From contig DCJH01000021.1 in the NCBI GenBank assembly GCA_002317385.1, positions 78,783 through 142,782 on the forward strand: a DNA stretch of 64,000 nucleotides. The letters run 5' to 3'. Of the stretch, positions 54,583 through 63,960 are shown one piece after another. The translations under genes were made by a program, and so were the position numbers. The notes under the pieces are model-generated. The model was not told the DNA's origin and did no database searches. It worked only from the letters and a program-made list of their open reading frames with translations. The stretch comes from Prevotella sp. UBA1705. Its GTDB lineage: Bacteria > Bacteroidota > Bacteroidia > Bacteroidales > Bacteroidaceae. The stretch's first letter is position 1; every line of letters begins with the position of its first letter.

Positions 54583-56703
54583 ATGCCTCACATCGCGACA
54601 TACTTCCCCATCACCGACCCCACCCTCATCTTCTTCGTGGTGCTGCTCATCATCCTGATGGCTCCTATCATTATGGGAAAGCTGCGCATCCCCCACATCA
54701 TCGGCATGGTACTGGCTGGTGTAGCCATCGGCAAGTATGGTCTGAACATTCTGGACCGCGACGCCTCGTTTGAGCTATTCGGCAGGGTGGGCCTCTACTA
54801 CATCATGTTTCTCGCCTCGCTGGAGATGGACATGGATGGCCTGAAGAAAAACCTCTACCGCACGTTGATATTCGGTCTACTTGCCTTTGCCATCCCCTTT
54901 GTTCTGACCTATTTCATGGGTATCGGACTGCTGGCTTACTCACCCATCGCGGCCCTGGTGCTGGCCAGCATCATGGCTTCCAACACCCTTGTGGCCTACC
55001 CCATCGTGAGCCGTTACGGACTGCAGCGCAAGCCGAGCGTAACGCTCAGCGTGGGCTCGACTATGATTTCGCTGCTGCTTGCCCTCGTGTTGCTGGCAGC
55101 CATCGTAGCCTCTCACAACGGAGGCAACGGCATAGGCTTCTGGGCTTGGTTCGCTTTGAAGTTCGCGCTATACTGCGGAGGCATGCTGTGGATGGTGCCT
55201 CGGCTCACCCGATGGTTCCTGCGGAGGTACAGCGACGCCGTGATGCAGTTCATTTTTATCATGTCTGAGATGTTCATGGGGGCCGCATTGGCCGAACTGG
55301 TGGGCCTGGAGGGCATTTTCGGAGCTTTCTTCGCCGGACTGATTCTGAACCGATACGTGCCCCATGTGTCGCCGCTGATGAACCGCATTGAGTTTATCGG
55401 CAACGCCCTGTTTATCCCCTACTTCCTCATTGGCGTGGGCATGCTCATCAACGTGCGACTGCTTTTCCAAGGGCAGGGCATCGTCTGGGTGGTGCTCTGC
55501 ATCACAGTGTTTGGCACATTGGGCAAGGCCCTGGCGGCCTATATCTCTTGCATCGGGTTCCGCATGCCCCTCTCGTCGGGCCACATGATGTTTGGTCTGA
55601 CCTCGGCCCATGCCGCAGGCGCCATCGCCATGGTGATGGTGGGCATGACCATGAGGATGCCCGACGGCAGCGCGGTGGTGAATGAGGGTATGCTCAACGG
55701 CGTGATCATTATGATACTCTTTACCTGTATCATCTCGTCGCTCACCACAGAGTGGTCGGCTCAGCGCATCATCCTGCGCGACAAGGAGTATGCTCCCGAC
55801 GACACGCCGCAGGACGACGAGAAGATTCTCATCCCCGTGAAATACCCCGAATATGCCAATCAGTTGGTGGGCATGGCCATGATGATGCGCAATCCGAAGC
55901 TCAATCGCGGACTGGTGGCACTCAACGTGGTCTACGACGACGAGAATATGCGCCGCAACCAAGAGCAAGGGCATCGGCTGTTGGAGCAAGTGCAGCACTA
56001 CGCCTCGGGGTCGGACGTGATGATGCAGACCCAGGTGCGTGTGGCGGCGAATATCGCCAACGGCATCAAACACGCCTTCAAGGAGTTTCAGGCCTCGGAA
56101 ATCCTCATCGGGATGCACACCCACGAGAGTGTGTCGCCCAAGTTTTGGGGACAGTTCCACCAGAGTCTGTTCAACGGATTGAGCCGCCAGATCATCATGG
56201 CACGCGTCAATCTGCCGTTGGCCACGCTGAGGAGCATCCAGGTGGCAGTGCCTTCGCGGGCACAATACGAGCCGGGATTCTACCGATGGCTGGAGCGATT
56301 GGCCCGTATGGTGACTAATCTGGAATGCCGAATCACATTCCACGGGCGCACCGACACGCTGCAGATGATCAGGGAATTTGTGCAAAACCGGCACGCGGAG
56401 ATACGTGCCGAATACCAGATGATGGAGCATTGGAACGAGATGCCCAAGCTCGCCGCAACCATTGCACACGACCATCTGTTTGTGGTGGTGACCGCACGCA
56501 AGGGTACGGTGTCGTATAAGAATGCGCAAGACCGGCTGCCCGAGGAGCTCACCAAGTATTTCTCGGGCAAGAACCTCATGATTATCTTCCCCGATCAGTT
56601 TGGCGACGACACGCTCATGACCTTTGCCGAGCCCCAACATACGGAGGAACGGTCGGCCTACGAGGCCATCCACGAGTGGCTACACCGGCGGTTCAATATC
56701 TGA
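54583..56703 (+). CDS. Monovalent cation:proton antiporter, CPA2 family, with C-terminal soluble domain
   Basis: A 706-residue protein. The first 390 residues hold about 12 hydrophobic segments of the Na_H_Exchanger type, with ASIMASNTLVAYP and GIFGAFFAGLILNRY as in Kef/NapA-like carriers. The remaining 300 residues are cytosolic and resemble a pair of universal stress protein-like units (ILIPVKYPEYANQL and further), a plan found in large Bacteroidales antiporters. It probably exchanges Na+ or K+ for H+; the soluble part may sense a nucleotide or redox state. Confidence 0.88.
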   Translation: MPHIATYFPITDPTLIFFVVLLIILMAPIIMGKLRIPHIIGMVLAGVAIGKYGLNILDRDASFELFGRVGLYYIMFLASLEMDMDGLKKNLYRTLIFGLLAFAIPFVLTYFMGIGLLAYSPIAALVLASIMASNTLVAYPIVSRYGLQRKPSVTLSVGSTMISLLLALVLLAAIVASHNGGNGIGFWAWFALKFALYCGGMLWMVPRLTRWFLRRYSDAVMQFIFIMSEMFMGAALAELVGLEGIFGAFFAGLILNRYVPHVSPLMNRIEFIGNALFIPYFLIGVGMLINVRLLFQGQGIVWVVLCITVFGTLGKALAAYISCIGFRMPLSSGHMMFGLTSAHAAGAIAMVMVGMTMRMPDGSAVVNEGMLNGVIIMILFTCIISSLTTEWSAQRIILRDKEYAPDDTPQDDEKILIPVKYPEYANQLVGMAMMMRNPKLNRGLVALNVVYDDENMRRNQEQGHRLLEQVQHYASGSDVMMQTQVRVAANIANGIKHAFKEFQASEILIGMHTHESVSPKFWGQFHQSLFNGLSRQIIMARVNLPLATLRSIQVAVPSRAQYEPGFYRWLERLARMVTNLECRITFHGRTDTLQMIREFVQNRHAEIRAEYQMMEHWNEMPKLAATIAHDHLFVVVTARKGTVSYKNAQDRLPEELTKYFSGKNLMIIFPDQFGDDTLMTFAEPQHTEERSAYEAIHEWLHRRFNI

Positions 56704-56762
56704 AGATTGCAATCGGGGCATAAGGTTTTCAGCTTTATTACAGAATCAACAACAATCAATCT

Positions 56763-57494
56763 ATGATAGATATAGAAGGTATAACCAAGTCGTTTGGCAA
56801 TCTGCAGGTGCTCAAAGGCATCGACCTGCACATCAACAAGGGCGAGGTGGTGGCCATCGTTGGCCCATCGGGAGCGGGAAAGACCACGCTCCTGCAGATT
56901 ATCGGCACGCTCGACAAGCCCGACAGCGGCCGTGTGGTGATAGACGGGGTGGATGTGAGCAACCTGTCGAGCAAGAAATTGTCGCAGTTCAGAAACCAGA
57001 ACCTGGGCTTTGTGTTCCAGTTTCACCAGCTGCTGCCGGAGTTCTCGGCATTGGAAAACATCATGATTCCAGCGTTCATTGGCGGTGCCGGGCGCAAGGA
57101 GGCGAAGCAACGGGCCGAAGAACTGCTCGAGTTCATGGGACTGGCCGACCGCGCGAGTCACAAGCCCAACGAGCTTTCGGGCGGTGAGAAACAGCGTGTG
57201 GCCGTGGCGCGCGCACTGATGAACAACCCCTCGGTGATACTGGCCGATGAGCCTTCGGGTAGTCTCGATTCCAAGAACAAGGCCGAGCTCCACCAACTTT
57301 TCTTCGACCTGCGCGATAAATTCGGGCAGACCTTTGTCATCGTGACCCACGACGAGGCCCTCGCCGCCATCACCGATCGCACTATTCACATGCGCGATGG
57401 CCTGCTCGAAGCCGACCAGTCGCCCATCGCCGAGACTGAGCCCGAGGCAACCTCAGTACCTGAGACCACAGAGCCCGAGCCTTACGCAGAATAA
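56763..57494 (+). CDS. lolD: LolD-like ABC transporter ATP-binding protein
   Basis: A 243-residue ABC ATPase. Walker A GPSGAGKT is at 34-41, the Q-loop in [16 protein letters not shown], the signature LSGGEKQR near 138, Walker B ILADEPSG near 160 and the switch His in VTHD. The sequence fits the LolD/MacB-type group that drives lipoprotein release (LolCDE) or similar export. No LolC/E-type permease gene is in the window. A Glu/Pro/Thr-rich tail of about 25 residues follows the ATPase domain. Confidence 0.85.
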   Translation: MIDIEGITKSFGNLQVLKGIDLHINKGEVVAIVGPSGAGKTTLLQIIGTLDKPDSGRVVIDGVDVSNLSSKKLSQFRNQNLGFVFQFHQLLPEFSALENIMIPAFIGGAGRKEAKQRAEELLEFMGLADRASHKPNELSGGEKQRVAVARALMNNPSVILADEPSGSLDSKNKAELHQLFFDLRDKFGQTFVIVTHDEALAAITDRTIHMRDGLLEADQSPIAETEPEATSVPETTEPEPYAE

Positions 57495-57673
57495 CCCCAC
57501 AGCTTGACTCTTCAGCCCCCAGCTGCAGATTCTTGGGTTGATGAGCCTGCGTATGTCTCCCATTTCACTCTTTCGAGAGTGCGTCTGGGTAATGAATAGC
57601 CATCTGTTTGAACCACGAATTCCACGGATTACACGAATCTGTAATGACGACGGGATAGTGGACTTTGAGCCAT

Positions 57674-57937
57674 GGGAACCACAGATGGCACGTATTGCAC
57701 TGATGTTGGGGAACAATAAGGCTATGGACCACCAACGATGGGAACCACAGATGACACGGATGGCACGGATGCTGGGGAACAATAAGGCTATGGGCCACCA
57801 AAGATGGGACCCACGGATGCCACGGATGGCACTGATGCTGGGGAACAATAAGGCTATGGCCCACCAAAGATGGGAACCACAGATGCCACGGATGGCACGG
57901 ATGTTGACTGGCGTCACCACGGGTTTCACGGAGCCGC
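57674..57937 (+). repeat. 66-bp tandem repeat, about four copies
   Basis: Copies begin at 57674, 57740, 57806 and 57872, each opening GGGA(A/C)CCAC(A/G)GATG and closing GGGGAACAATAAGGCTATGG in the first three. The period is exactly 66 bp at each step. The fourth copy changes after GGCACGGATG. Confidence 0.9.
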
Positions 57938-58021
57938 AAGCGGCGACGGATGCCACAGATGATAAACCCGATGCATCGTTTAGGGGGGGCGTAATGTGTG
58001 CTTTACCAAAAGTTACCTCTT

Positions 58022-58433
58022 TCTGCAGGTCTACCTGTACTCCGTTCCACATCCGTGCCATCCGTCGCCGCCTGCGGCTTCGTGGAATCAGTGGTGCGAG
58101 GCGTCACACGAAATCTGTGAAATCCGTGGAATCAGTGGTGAGAAAAACCATAAGAAATGAGCAGGATTCATGCAATCCATGGTGAGAAAAACCACGCAAG
58201 ACAGGCTGGAATCATGTAGCCAATGGAGTGAAAAACTTCCTGTAGAAAATCGACCTGCACCCCGTCGCACATCCGTGCCATCCGTCGCCGCCTGCGGCTT
58301 CGTGGAATCCGTGGTGCGAGGCGTCACACGAAATCTGTGAAATCCGTGGAATCCGTGGTGAGAAAAACCATAAGAAATGAGCAGCATTCATGCAGTCCGT
58401 GGTGAGAAAAGCCACACAAGATAGGCAGGAATA
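58022..58433 (+). repeat. Direct duplication with 220-bp offset
   Basis: About 190 bp at 58022-58213 recurs at 58242-58433, e.g. the CATCCGTGCCATCCGTCGCC run at 58050 and 58270. Within each copy ATCCGTGG-type words recur. The copies differ by scattered single-base changes (CAGTGG/CCGTGG). Confidence 0.85.
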
Positions 58434-58531
58434 ATAAACTCTGTGGTTAAATATCAGCCACTCGTTTCAGAGTCAAAAACCCAAGATTAATACATCATCA
58501 AAATCTATTCAACTATTAAACCCGAAATTCT

Positions 58532-58939
58532 ATGGCAGACAACCCCTACAATCCGGAGCTGATGAGGAAGAAGAGCATCTACGACCCGCTCACCTATCAA
58601 ATCATAGGCGCGGCCATGACCGTACACAGCGCCCTCGGTCCAGGGCTGCTCGAAGCAACCTACGGCGACGCCCTCTGCGTGATGTTCGACCGCCTGCACA
58701 TCCCCTATCAGCGCGAAGCGGAAATCAGCCTGTATTTCCAGGACGTGAAGCTGCAACACACTTACCGCTCAGATTTCGTGTGCTTCGGCAAGGTAATCAT
58801 AGAATTGAAGGCGACAAAGACTCTCGAAAACATTCATCGCGCACAGCTGCTGCACTATCTCAAAGCCACCCACTACGAGTGTGGACTACTGCTGAACTTC
58901 GGCTGTGAGTGTCTGATGCAAGAACGATATTTCAATTAA
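58532..58939 (+). CDS. GxxExxY protein, PD-(D/E)XK nuclease-fold family
   Basis: A 135-residue protein of the GxxExxY family (PDDEXK_3 fold). The naming motif is G38-x-x-E41-x-x-Y44 in GPGLLEATY; the nuclease-like core has Glu63, Asp81 in YRSDF and E91-L-K93 in IIELKATKTL, followed by the usual QLLHYLKATHYECGLLLNFG. All putative metal-site residues are present, so it may be active, though activity in this family is not established to my knowledge. It is complete, has no neighbours in an operon and follows a large repeat array directly. The next gene starts 49 bp downstream. Confidence 0.9.
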   Translation: MADNPYNPELMRKKSIYDPLTYQIIGAAMTVHSALGPGLLEATYGDALCVMFDRLHIPYQREAEISLYFQDVKLQHTYRSDFVCFGKVIIELKATKTLENIHRAQLLHYLKATHYECGLLLNFGCECLMQERYFN

Positions 58940-58988
58940 GAGGTGCGCCTCTACCCCAATACCCCATTCATTTTATAAAAACAAGAAC

Positions 58989-59894
58989 ATGACAACAATA
59001 AAACTTGGTGAATACAACACGCTGAAAATGGTGAAAACGGCCGAAAGACCCAACGCCCACTCGTTCGGAGGTAAGGAAACCTTTGGCATCTTCCTCGACG
59101 GAGGACCCGACGGAGAGATTCTCATGCCGCAGAAATATGTGCCGCAGGGCGTCAAGCCGGGCGACGACGTGAGGTGCTTTGTCTATCTGGACCAAGACGA
59201 ACGGCCCATCGCCACCACCGAAGTGCCCCTGGCGCAGGTAGGCGACTTCGCCCACCTCAAGGTGAACTGGGTGAACGACTACGGCGCATTCCTCGACTGG
59301 GGACTGATGAAAGACGTGTTCTGCCCATTCCGCGAGCAGAAGAAGCGCATGGAGATTGGCGACAGCTACATTGTCTATATCCACATGGATGAGGAGAGCT
59401 ACCGCATCGTGGCCACGGCCAAGATTGACCGATACCTCACCGACGTGAACGAGGCAGAGCCAGCGCAGCGCGACGAACTCTACCGCAAACAGAAGGAAGG
59501 ACAGCCCGTAGACCTGCTCATCTGGCAGAAAACCGACCTCGGATTCAAGGTAATCGTGGACAATCGCTATGCCGGACTCATCTACATGGACCAGATTTTC
59601 CAGTATGTTCACACCGGCGACAAGGTGCAAGGCTACGTGCAGAACATCCGCCCCGACGGCAAACTGGACATCACCCTGCAGCCCACCGGTCGCAAACAGA
59701 CCACCGATTTTGCCGAGACACTGCTGCAATGGCTGAAAGACAATGGCGGACATTGCCCGCTGGGCGATAAGAGCGATGCGGAAGACATTAAGCGTCAGTT
59801 CCAGGTGAGCAAGAAAACCTACAAGCGTGCCATTGGCGACCTTTACAAACGTCGTCTCATCACCATCGAGGAAAATGGCATTGCACTGAACTAA
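58989..59894 (+). CDS. CvfB-like S1 RNA-binding protein
   Basis: A 301-residue protein of the CvfB/YitL group. It has S1-type OB folds: one around residues 5-70 (FGIFLDGGPDGEILMP), one at about 75-140 (KVNWVNDYGAFLDWGL), another at 165-235 (GFKVIVDNRYAGLI), and a C-terminal winged-helix-like part (FQVSKKTYKRAIGDLYKRRLI). Such proteins bind RNA and influence expression of distant genes in other bacteria. It comes 49 bp after the GxxExxY gene. Length is standard. Confidence 0.9.
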   Translation: MTTIKLGEYNTLKMVKTAERPNAHSFGGKETFGIFLDGGPDGEILMPQKYVPQGVKPGDDVRCFVYLDQDERPIATTEVPLAQVGDFAHLKVNWVNDYGAFLDWGLMKDVFCPFREQKKRMEIGDSYIVYIHMDEESYRIVATAKIDRYLTDVNEAEPAQRDELYRKQKEGQPVDLLIWQKTDLGFKVIVDNRYAGLIYMDQIFQYVHTGDKVQGYVQNIRPDGKLDITLQPTGRKQTTDFAETLLQWLKDNGGHCPLGDKSDAEDIKRQFQVSKKTYKRAIGDLYKRRLITIEENGIALN

Positions 59895-60593
59895 CCCTGC
59901 CGCCTCGGCTTGAGGCATCGCCTTTCCCTGTCCGGCTCTAACTGTTTTCGACGGGCCCATCCCTATCCATCAGGGCGGGCTTAATCGGGAAAGGCGCACT
60001 GCCTTACCCCTTTTGGGGAGAGTATTGCGCGGCTCACCGTGAGCCATCCACCATTCTCTCAGGGGTCGGCCTAATGGCTATCTGTCAATAAAAACTACAT
60101 GAAAAACGGAGCAAATTAATGCTCCTTTTAGGTTTGTAATCGGTGCTAATGGTGTGGAAAAGTAGTCCGTCTTCGGGCATTCCATCCTAATCACCTTCCG
60201 ATTAGGCCGTTTTCGCACCGCCATTTGCCCTTTATGGTATGAAGAATAAGGCTTCATCACCATGGCAAATGGCCTCTTTGGTGTTGCGAAAAGGACCTTA
60301 TGATGGCTCCATCAGAAAACTTTCGATAATAACCAATCCGTTCATGGCAACCATACGCTGGTTTTCAGCAACTTATAGGAAACCGGCATTTTCAGTGTAT
60401 TTGCAGCAAAGGATGTGGCCGCTGCGCAATTATGGATTTTCAAAGGCACTTTTGTCCGTATCTTTCAACGATGGCGGCCGATGATGAGCATGTATTATCC
60501 TTGCCAATAGAGCACCCCAAAATTGCCATCTGGTGGGCCAGATTTGATGGCCAATGTTGCCCCCAAGAAATTCAAGGAAGCTGGAAATAGAAA
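59895..60593. repeat. Gene-free region with large imperfect palindrome (60182-60309)
   Basis: No gene is supported. GGAGC and GCTCC form a small hairpin with TTTT at 60108-60129. At 60182-60309, TTTTCGCA and CCATTTGCC on the left pair with GGCAAATGG and TGCGAAAA on the right, within longer partly matching arms (CCATC...GATGG). The CCTAATC/GATTAGG words recall family C. A TATCTTTC at about 60462 is not a full promoter. Confidence 0.6.
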
Positions 60594-60632
60594 AACAAGG
60601 GGAAACAAAGCATAGGCTTTGTTCCCCCTGTT
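60594..60632 (-). terminator. Terminator of the OmpA-like gene
   Basis: On the minus strand AACAGGGGGAACAAAGC pairs with GCTTTGTTTCCCCTTGTT (one bulge), followed by TTTTTC. It lies 22 bp after the ompA stop. Confidence 0.88.
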
Positions 60633-60653
60633 TATTGATGGTTTACCGATAAA

Positions 60654-61778
60654 TTACTCAGCAATCATGATAGACACACGGTTCTTGTCGTTCTCTGCGA
60701 ACGGCTGAACACGGGCACCCTTAGAATCAGATGTAATGCGATCGGCAGCAATACCCTTAGCCTGGAGAGCCTTAACGACAGATGCAGCACGCTGTGCAGC
60801 CAGGCGATCGTTGATGGTGTTGTTACCAGTACCAGCGTCAGCATAACCCGTTACGGCTACCTTAGCCTCGGGGTGCTCGTTCAGATAAGCAACGATCTCG
60901 TCAACCTTGCTCTGCTCACCTGTTCTGATGTTGTACTTGTTGATGAGGAAGAACACGTCGCGACGGATAGGCTCAACCTTCTCTACCACTGGGGCGGGCT
61001 CTGGAGCAGGTGCCGGAGCGGGAGCAACATACTCCTGAACAGGCTCTGGAGCGGGCTCTGGAGCGGGTTTCTCCTTCTTGGTGTAAGTCTTGCCAAGGTT
61101 GATGCGGAGACCAGCGAGGGCGTTGAAATACCAGTCGGGGTTCTCAGCTTTCTTAGAGTTGTACTTATCGCTCAGGATGTTGGCGTTGCCCTCGAGCATG
61201 ATGCTCACAGCGTCGCTCAGGCGAATGTTGAACTCAAGACCGCCGCGGCCGAAGGGAAGTACCTGTGTGCCGTCCCAGATGTAGCGCATGTGGTTGGCGC
61301 TGGCCATAGCGTTAGCCTCCTTGTTGTCCCAAGCAATGTTGGCACCGCCGCCCAAGAATGCAGAAACATTGAGCACGCGCATAGGATTCCATCCGAAGAA
61401 GAGGTTGGAAAGATTGAAGATAAAGTCGAGACCCGGAGCTACATACTTATATTTGTAAGTGGTGTTGATGGCTGCCATCTGACCCATTTCGTTGATGCCG
61501 TTGTAGCCACCCATGCTCTGCCAACCATTGGCCTGCAGGCGGGCTGCGAACCAGGGGTTGAACTGATAACCGAGACCAAGCTGAACGTTGGGACTGATGA
61601 GGTCCATGAACTTAGCTTCGCCCAGTGTGTACTGTGCACCTCCTTGGAGATCCAGGAAAGCGTGCTTTTTGAACTCATACTCATTGCCTTCCTTATCAGT
61701 ATAAGTGGCTTGAGCACTTGCAATCGCTGATCCACCCAGAACCAGTGCTGCAATCATAAAAGATTTAAGACTTTTCAT
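60654..61778 (-). CDS. OmpA-family outer-membrane protein
   Basis: A 374-residue protein: a signal peptide (about 1-22), an N-terminal eight-strand-like beta-barrel region to about 235, a Pro/Ala/Glu linker (KEKPAPEPAPEPV and APAPAPAPEPAP), then a C-terminal OmpA domain that binds peptidoglycan (TGYADAGTG and NDRLAAQRA, with Asp and Arg in the usual places). It probably anchors the outer membrane to the wall. It starts 19 bp after the stop of the upstream surface protein gene, on the same strand, and ends at a strong terminator. Confidence 0.92.
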   Translation of the reverse strand: MKSLKSFMIAALVLGGSAIASAQATYTDKEGNEYEFKKHAFLDLQGGAQYTLGEAKFMDLISPNVQLGLGYQFNPWFAARLQANGWQSMGGYNGINEMGQMAAINTTYKYKYVAPGLDFIFNLSNLFFGWNPMRVLNVSAFLGGGANIAWDNKEANAMASANHMRYIWDGTQVLPFGRGGLEFNIRLSDAVSIMLEGNANILSDKYNSKKAENPDWYFNALAGLRINLGKTYTKKEKPAPEPAPEPVQEYVAPAPAPAPEPAPVVEKVEPIRRDVFFLINKYNIRTGEQSKVDEIVAYLNEHPEAKVAVTGYADAGTGNNTINDRLAAQRAASVVKALQAKGIAADRITSDSKGARVQPFAENDKNRVSIMIAE

Positions 61779-61797
61779 AATTATGAAGTTTAAAAAA

Positions 61798-63960
61798 TTA
61801 ATTTGTTCTTAAAACCGGCCGTATGCGGCGTCCCTCATATCTGTAATAGTAAGACAGGTTCGTGGAAAGCTTGTTGGGCGTGAAATAGAGGAAATAGGCG
61901 GCTGCATATTTCCATGGACCATCCAGAAAATAGACTGTGCTGGCCCAGAATTCGCCTGTACCAGTGGCATCGATTGCCAAAAAAATAGAGTTTCCATTGG
62001 TTCCGGTCACGCGGAAACCATTCTTGGTAGCATCCCACTGCCATGTGCAAGATTCCATCAATTCGTTGAAGTCTATCTCGGTGGGCGTCTGCCAATTACC
62101 ACCCCATGCTGCAGTTGCGGCGTCCCAGTTGACCAGTCCGTTTACTGTATCGGCAGGGGGAGCAGTGTAGCTGTTGTTGGAATACCAACTGTAGTTGGCC
62201 TGAGTGAAGGTAGACTTGGTAGAGGTCTCGCCCCATGCGAACTTGGAGCCAGGAACTGTCTCTGAGCTGGAGCCCAGGTCGGTGTTAGACCACTTGGTAC
62301 CTGAAGGCAAAGCCAAATCTACGGCCTTGGAGGCATACGGGTCGGTGGGAGTTACAGGCGTGGTAGAGGATGTGCCATAAACTGGACGGATGGACATTCT
62401 CAGATACTTCTGACCATAGGACACATGGCTATCAGTCTTTGCCGAAGAGCCGATGATGAAGTAGTCGGAATTGATGCCGTCGTGGTTGTTGCTCGTCCAA
62501 TAATAGCCGGCGACGGTCTTCTGATAAGATGTGCCATCGGCCTGAACATTACCACCGTAAGGAATGAAGATGCTGTTGCCGTTAGGGCCCTGGACCATCC
62601 AACCAGGCAGATTGCCATTGACCATATACGACCATGTACAGTTGTCGCGCAGTTCCTCAAAGTCCTTGTCGGTAGGCAGATGCCATCCTGTGCCAACAGT
62701 CTTGGTCACTACATCGTACTGTGTTGAAGCTATATCCATGAGATTGTCGGGTACAGAATAAGGATAGCTGTTCTGAGAAACAGTTACCTCATTGGGATCT
62801 CCCCAAGCGAAATAGCCTCCTACCTGTGTAGGATTATCGGCACCCAGGTTGTAGCTCGACCACTTCAAGCCCGAAGGCAGACCCAAGTCTATAGCATTGG
62901 CCGAGTACTTGCTACCCGTAGTGAACGACTTCACAGCGCTGGTGTACTTCTGTCCGTTGAGCACGGCATAGGCCTGATAGTAATATTTCGTGTTATAATC
63001 AAGCTGGCTGGAAATAGAATAGGTCGCAGACCCATCGCTTGCAATCTCGGCAACAGTCTTAGGAATATCGAACAGCACACTGCTGAGGGTCTGATCCTTG
63101 GAGATTACCAACCCCATTTTCGTGGCACTGGCCGTTTCGCCAGCATAGATGGCCTTGAGAGTAACGGTATTCTTGACAATATTGATAGGATCCTCTACCG
63201 TCACAACCATATCGTCGGGCTTCTTTCCATACACCGGACGAATATATAATCCCATGGATCTCAGGGAGGCCTTCATCTCCTTCAAGGTGCTGCTGATCAC
63301 CAATGAATAGGCAGTCTGATTGTTGGCAGTATTCAAAGAGCCCGACCAATACCCAGAGAAGTCTGTGTATATTGTGCCATTGCTGCGGTAAGATTCGATA
63401 GGAAGGAAAATGGAAGCGGTGGCATCTGTCTTGGAAGTCACCTTATAACCCTTTACAGGGGTATCCTGATAAGCCCAATCACAATTGTCTATCAATTCCT
63501 TCAACTCCTTCTCCGTAGGCAGGCGCCAGGTATCCGGTACACTCTCTCCCCACATGACGAAAGCCAAATCGTTGGAAGTAGCTGTGATATTGGAGGTGGG
63601 AGACAGTACAGGATAATACATCAAATCGGGATAGGTAATCTGTCCGGTGGGGTCGCCCCAGCCAAAAAGATTTCCCACCTCGGTCTCAGCGGTGGCCCCT
63701 AAATTCATATTAGCCCACAATATGCCTGAGGGAAGTTTTAAGTCAACCTTCTGTAAGCCTGCTGGCAGGGCAATGTTCAAGGGATTACTATCGTAGGAAA
63801 AGTATATTCTTTGTACGTCAGCTACACGATACGGAACCTTCGTTCCATCCTTCATCTCTACATTGACCATCCTTGTTGGGGCTGCTGGAGCATAGCGCTG
63901 ACCATAGCTGGAGAGGATTGAAACGATAGTCAGTAATACTATCAGTGTATATTTCTTCAT
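61798..63960 (-). CDS. Triple-module FISUMP-like exported protein
   Basis: A 720-residue protein with a signal peptide (about 1-20). A sequence module of about 170 residues occurs three times (about 70-245, 350-535 and 545-718), each opening DLxLPSGxxWxxxNLGA, with FAWGDP/ET, WxLPTxxE/DFxEL, a CxW pair and a closing RPVxG/LR. This fits the Fibrobacter succinogenes major paralogous domain known from Fibrobacter and Bacteroidetes surface proteins. A fibronectin-like segment (about 255-350) lies after the first module. No catalytic residues are obvious. It leads an operon with the OmpA-like gene; its promoter is at or past the end of the window. Confidence 0.86.
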   Translation of the reverse strand: MKKYTLIVLLTIVSILSSYGQRYAPAAPTRMVNVEMKDGTKVPYRVADVQRIYFSYDSNPLNIALPAGLQKVDLKLPSGILWANMNLGATAETEVGNLFGWGDPTGQITYPDLMYYPVLSPTSNITATSNDLAFVMWGESVPDTWRLPTEKELKELIDNCDWAYQDTPVKGYKVTSKTDATASIFLPIESYRSNGTIYTDFSGYWSGSLNTANNQTAYSLVISSTLKEMKASLRSMGLYIRPVYGKKPDDMVVTVEDPINIVKNTVTLKAIYAGETASATKMGLVISKDQTLSSVLFDIPKTVAEIASDGSATYSISSQLDYNTKYYYQAYAVLNGQKYTSAVKSFTTGSKYSANAIDLGLPSGLKWSSYNLGADNPTQVGGYFAWGDPNEVTVSQNSYPYSVPDNLMDIASTQYDVVTKTVGTGWHLPTDKDFEELRDNCTWSYMVNGNLPGWMVQGPNGNSIFIPYGGNVQADGTSYQKTVAGYYWTSNNHDGINSDYFIIGSSAKTDSHVSYGQKYLRMSIRPVYGTSSTTPVTPTDPYASKAVDLALPSGTKWSNTDLGSSSETVPGSKFAWGETSTKSTFTQANYSWYSNNSYTAPPADTVNGLVNWDAATAAWGGNWQTPTEIDFNELMESCTWQWDATKNGFRVTGTNGNSIFLAIDATGTGEFWASTVYFLDGPWKYAAAYFLYFTPNKLSTNLSYYYRYEGRRIRPVLRTN

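Larger units (their letters stand above)
57598..58440. repeat. CACGGAT-type repeat array
   Basis: About 840 bp without a believable gene, built of CCAC(A/G)GAT, CACGGATGG and their inverse ATCCGTGG words. The left part (57598-57960) carries mainly the CCACGGAT direction and the right part (58040-58440) the ATCCGTGG direction, so the two halves are roughly inverted. GCCGCAAGCGGCGACGGATG at 57931-57950 and its near inverse at 58055 and 58275 mark the same motif in opposite directions. A TTCG-loop hairpin, CACTCTTTCGAGAGTG (57566-57581), lies just before. The GxxExxY gene starts 91 bp later. Confidence 0.8.

Noticed and set aside
56763..57494. MacB-type macrolide exporter ATPase
   Set aside because: The ATPase alone cannot be told from LolD by function; no fused or adjacent permease supports MacB.
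57674..57937. CRISPR-like tandem
   Set aside because: The units are contiguous near-identical copies without unique spacers, and no cas gene is in the window.
57538..58185. 215-residue open frame through the 66-bp tandem
   Set aside because: Not annotated as a gene: no promoter or homologous domain is seen, and the 66-bp period alone keeps the frame open. Kept only as a finding.
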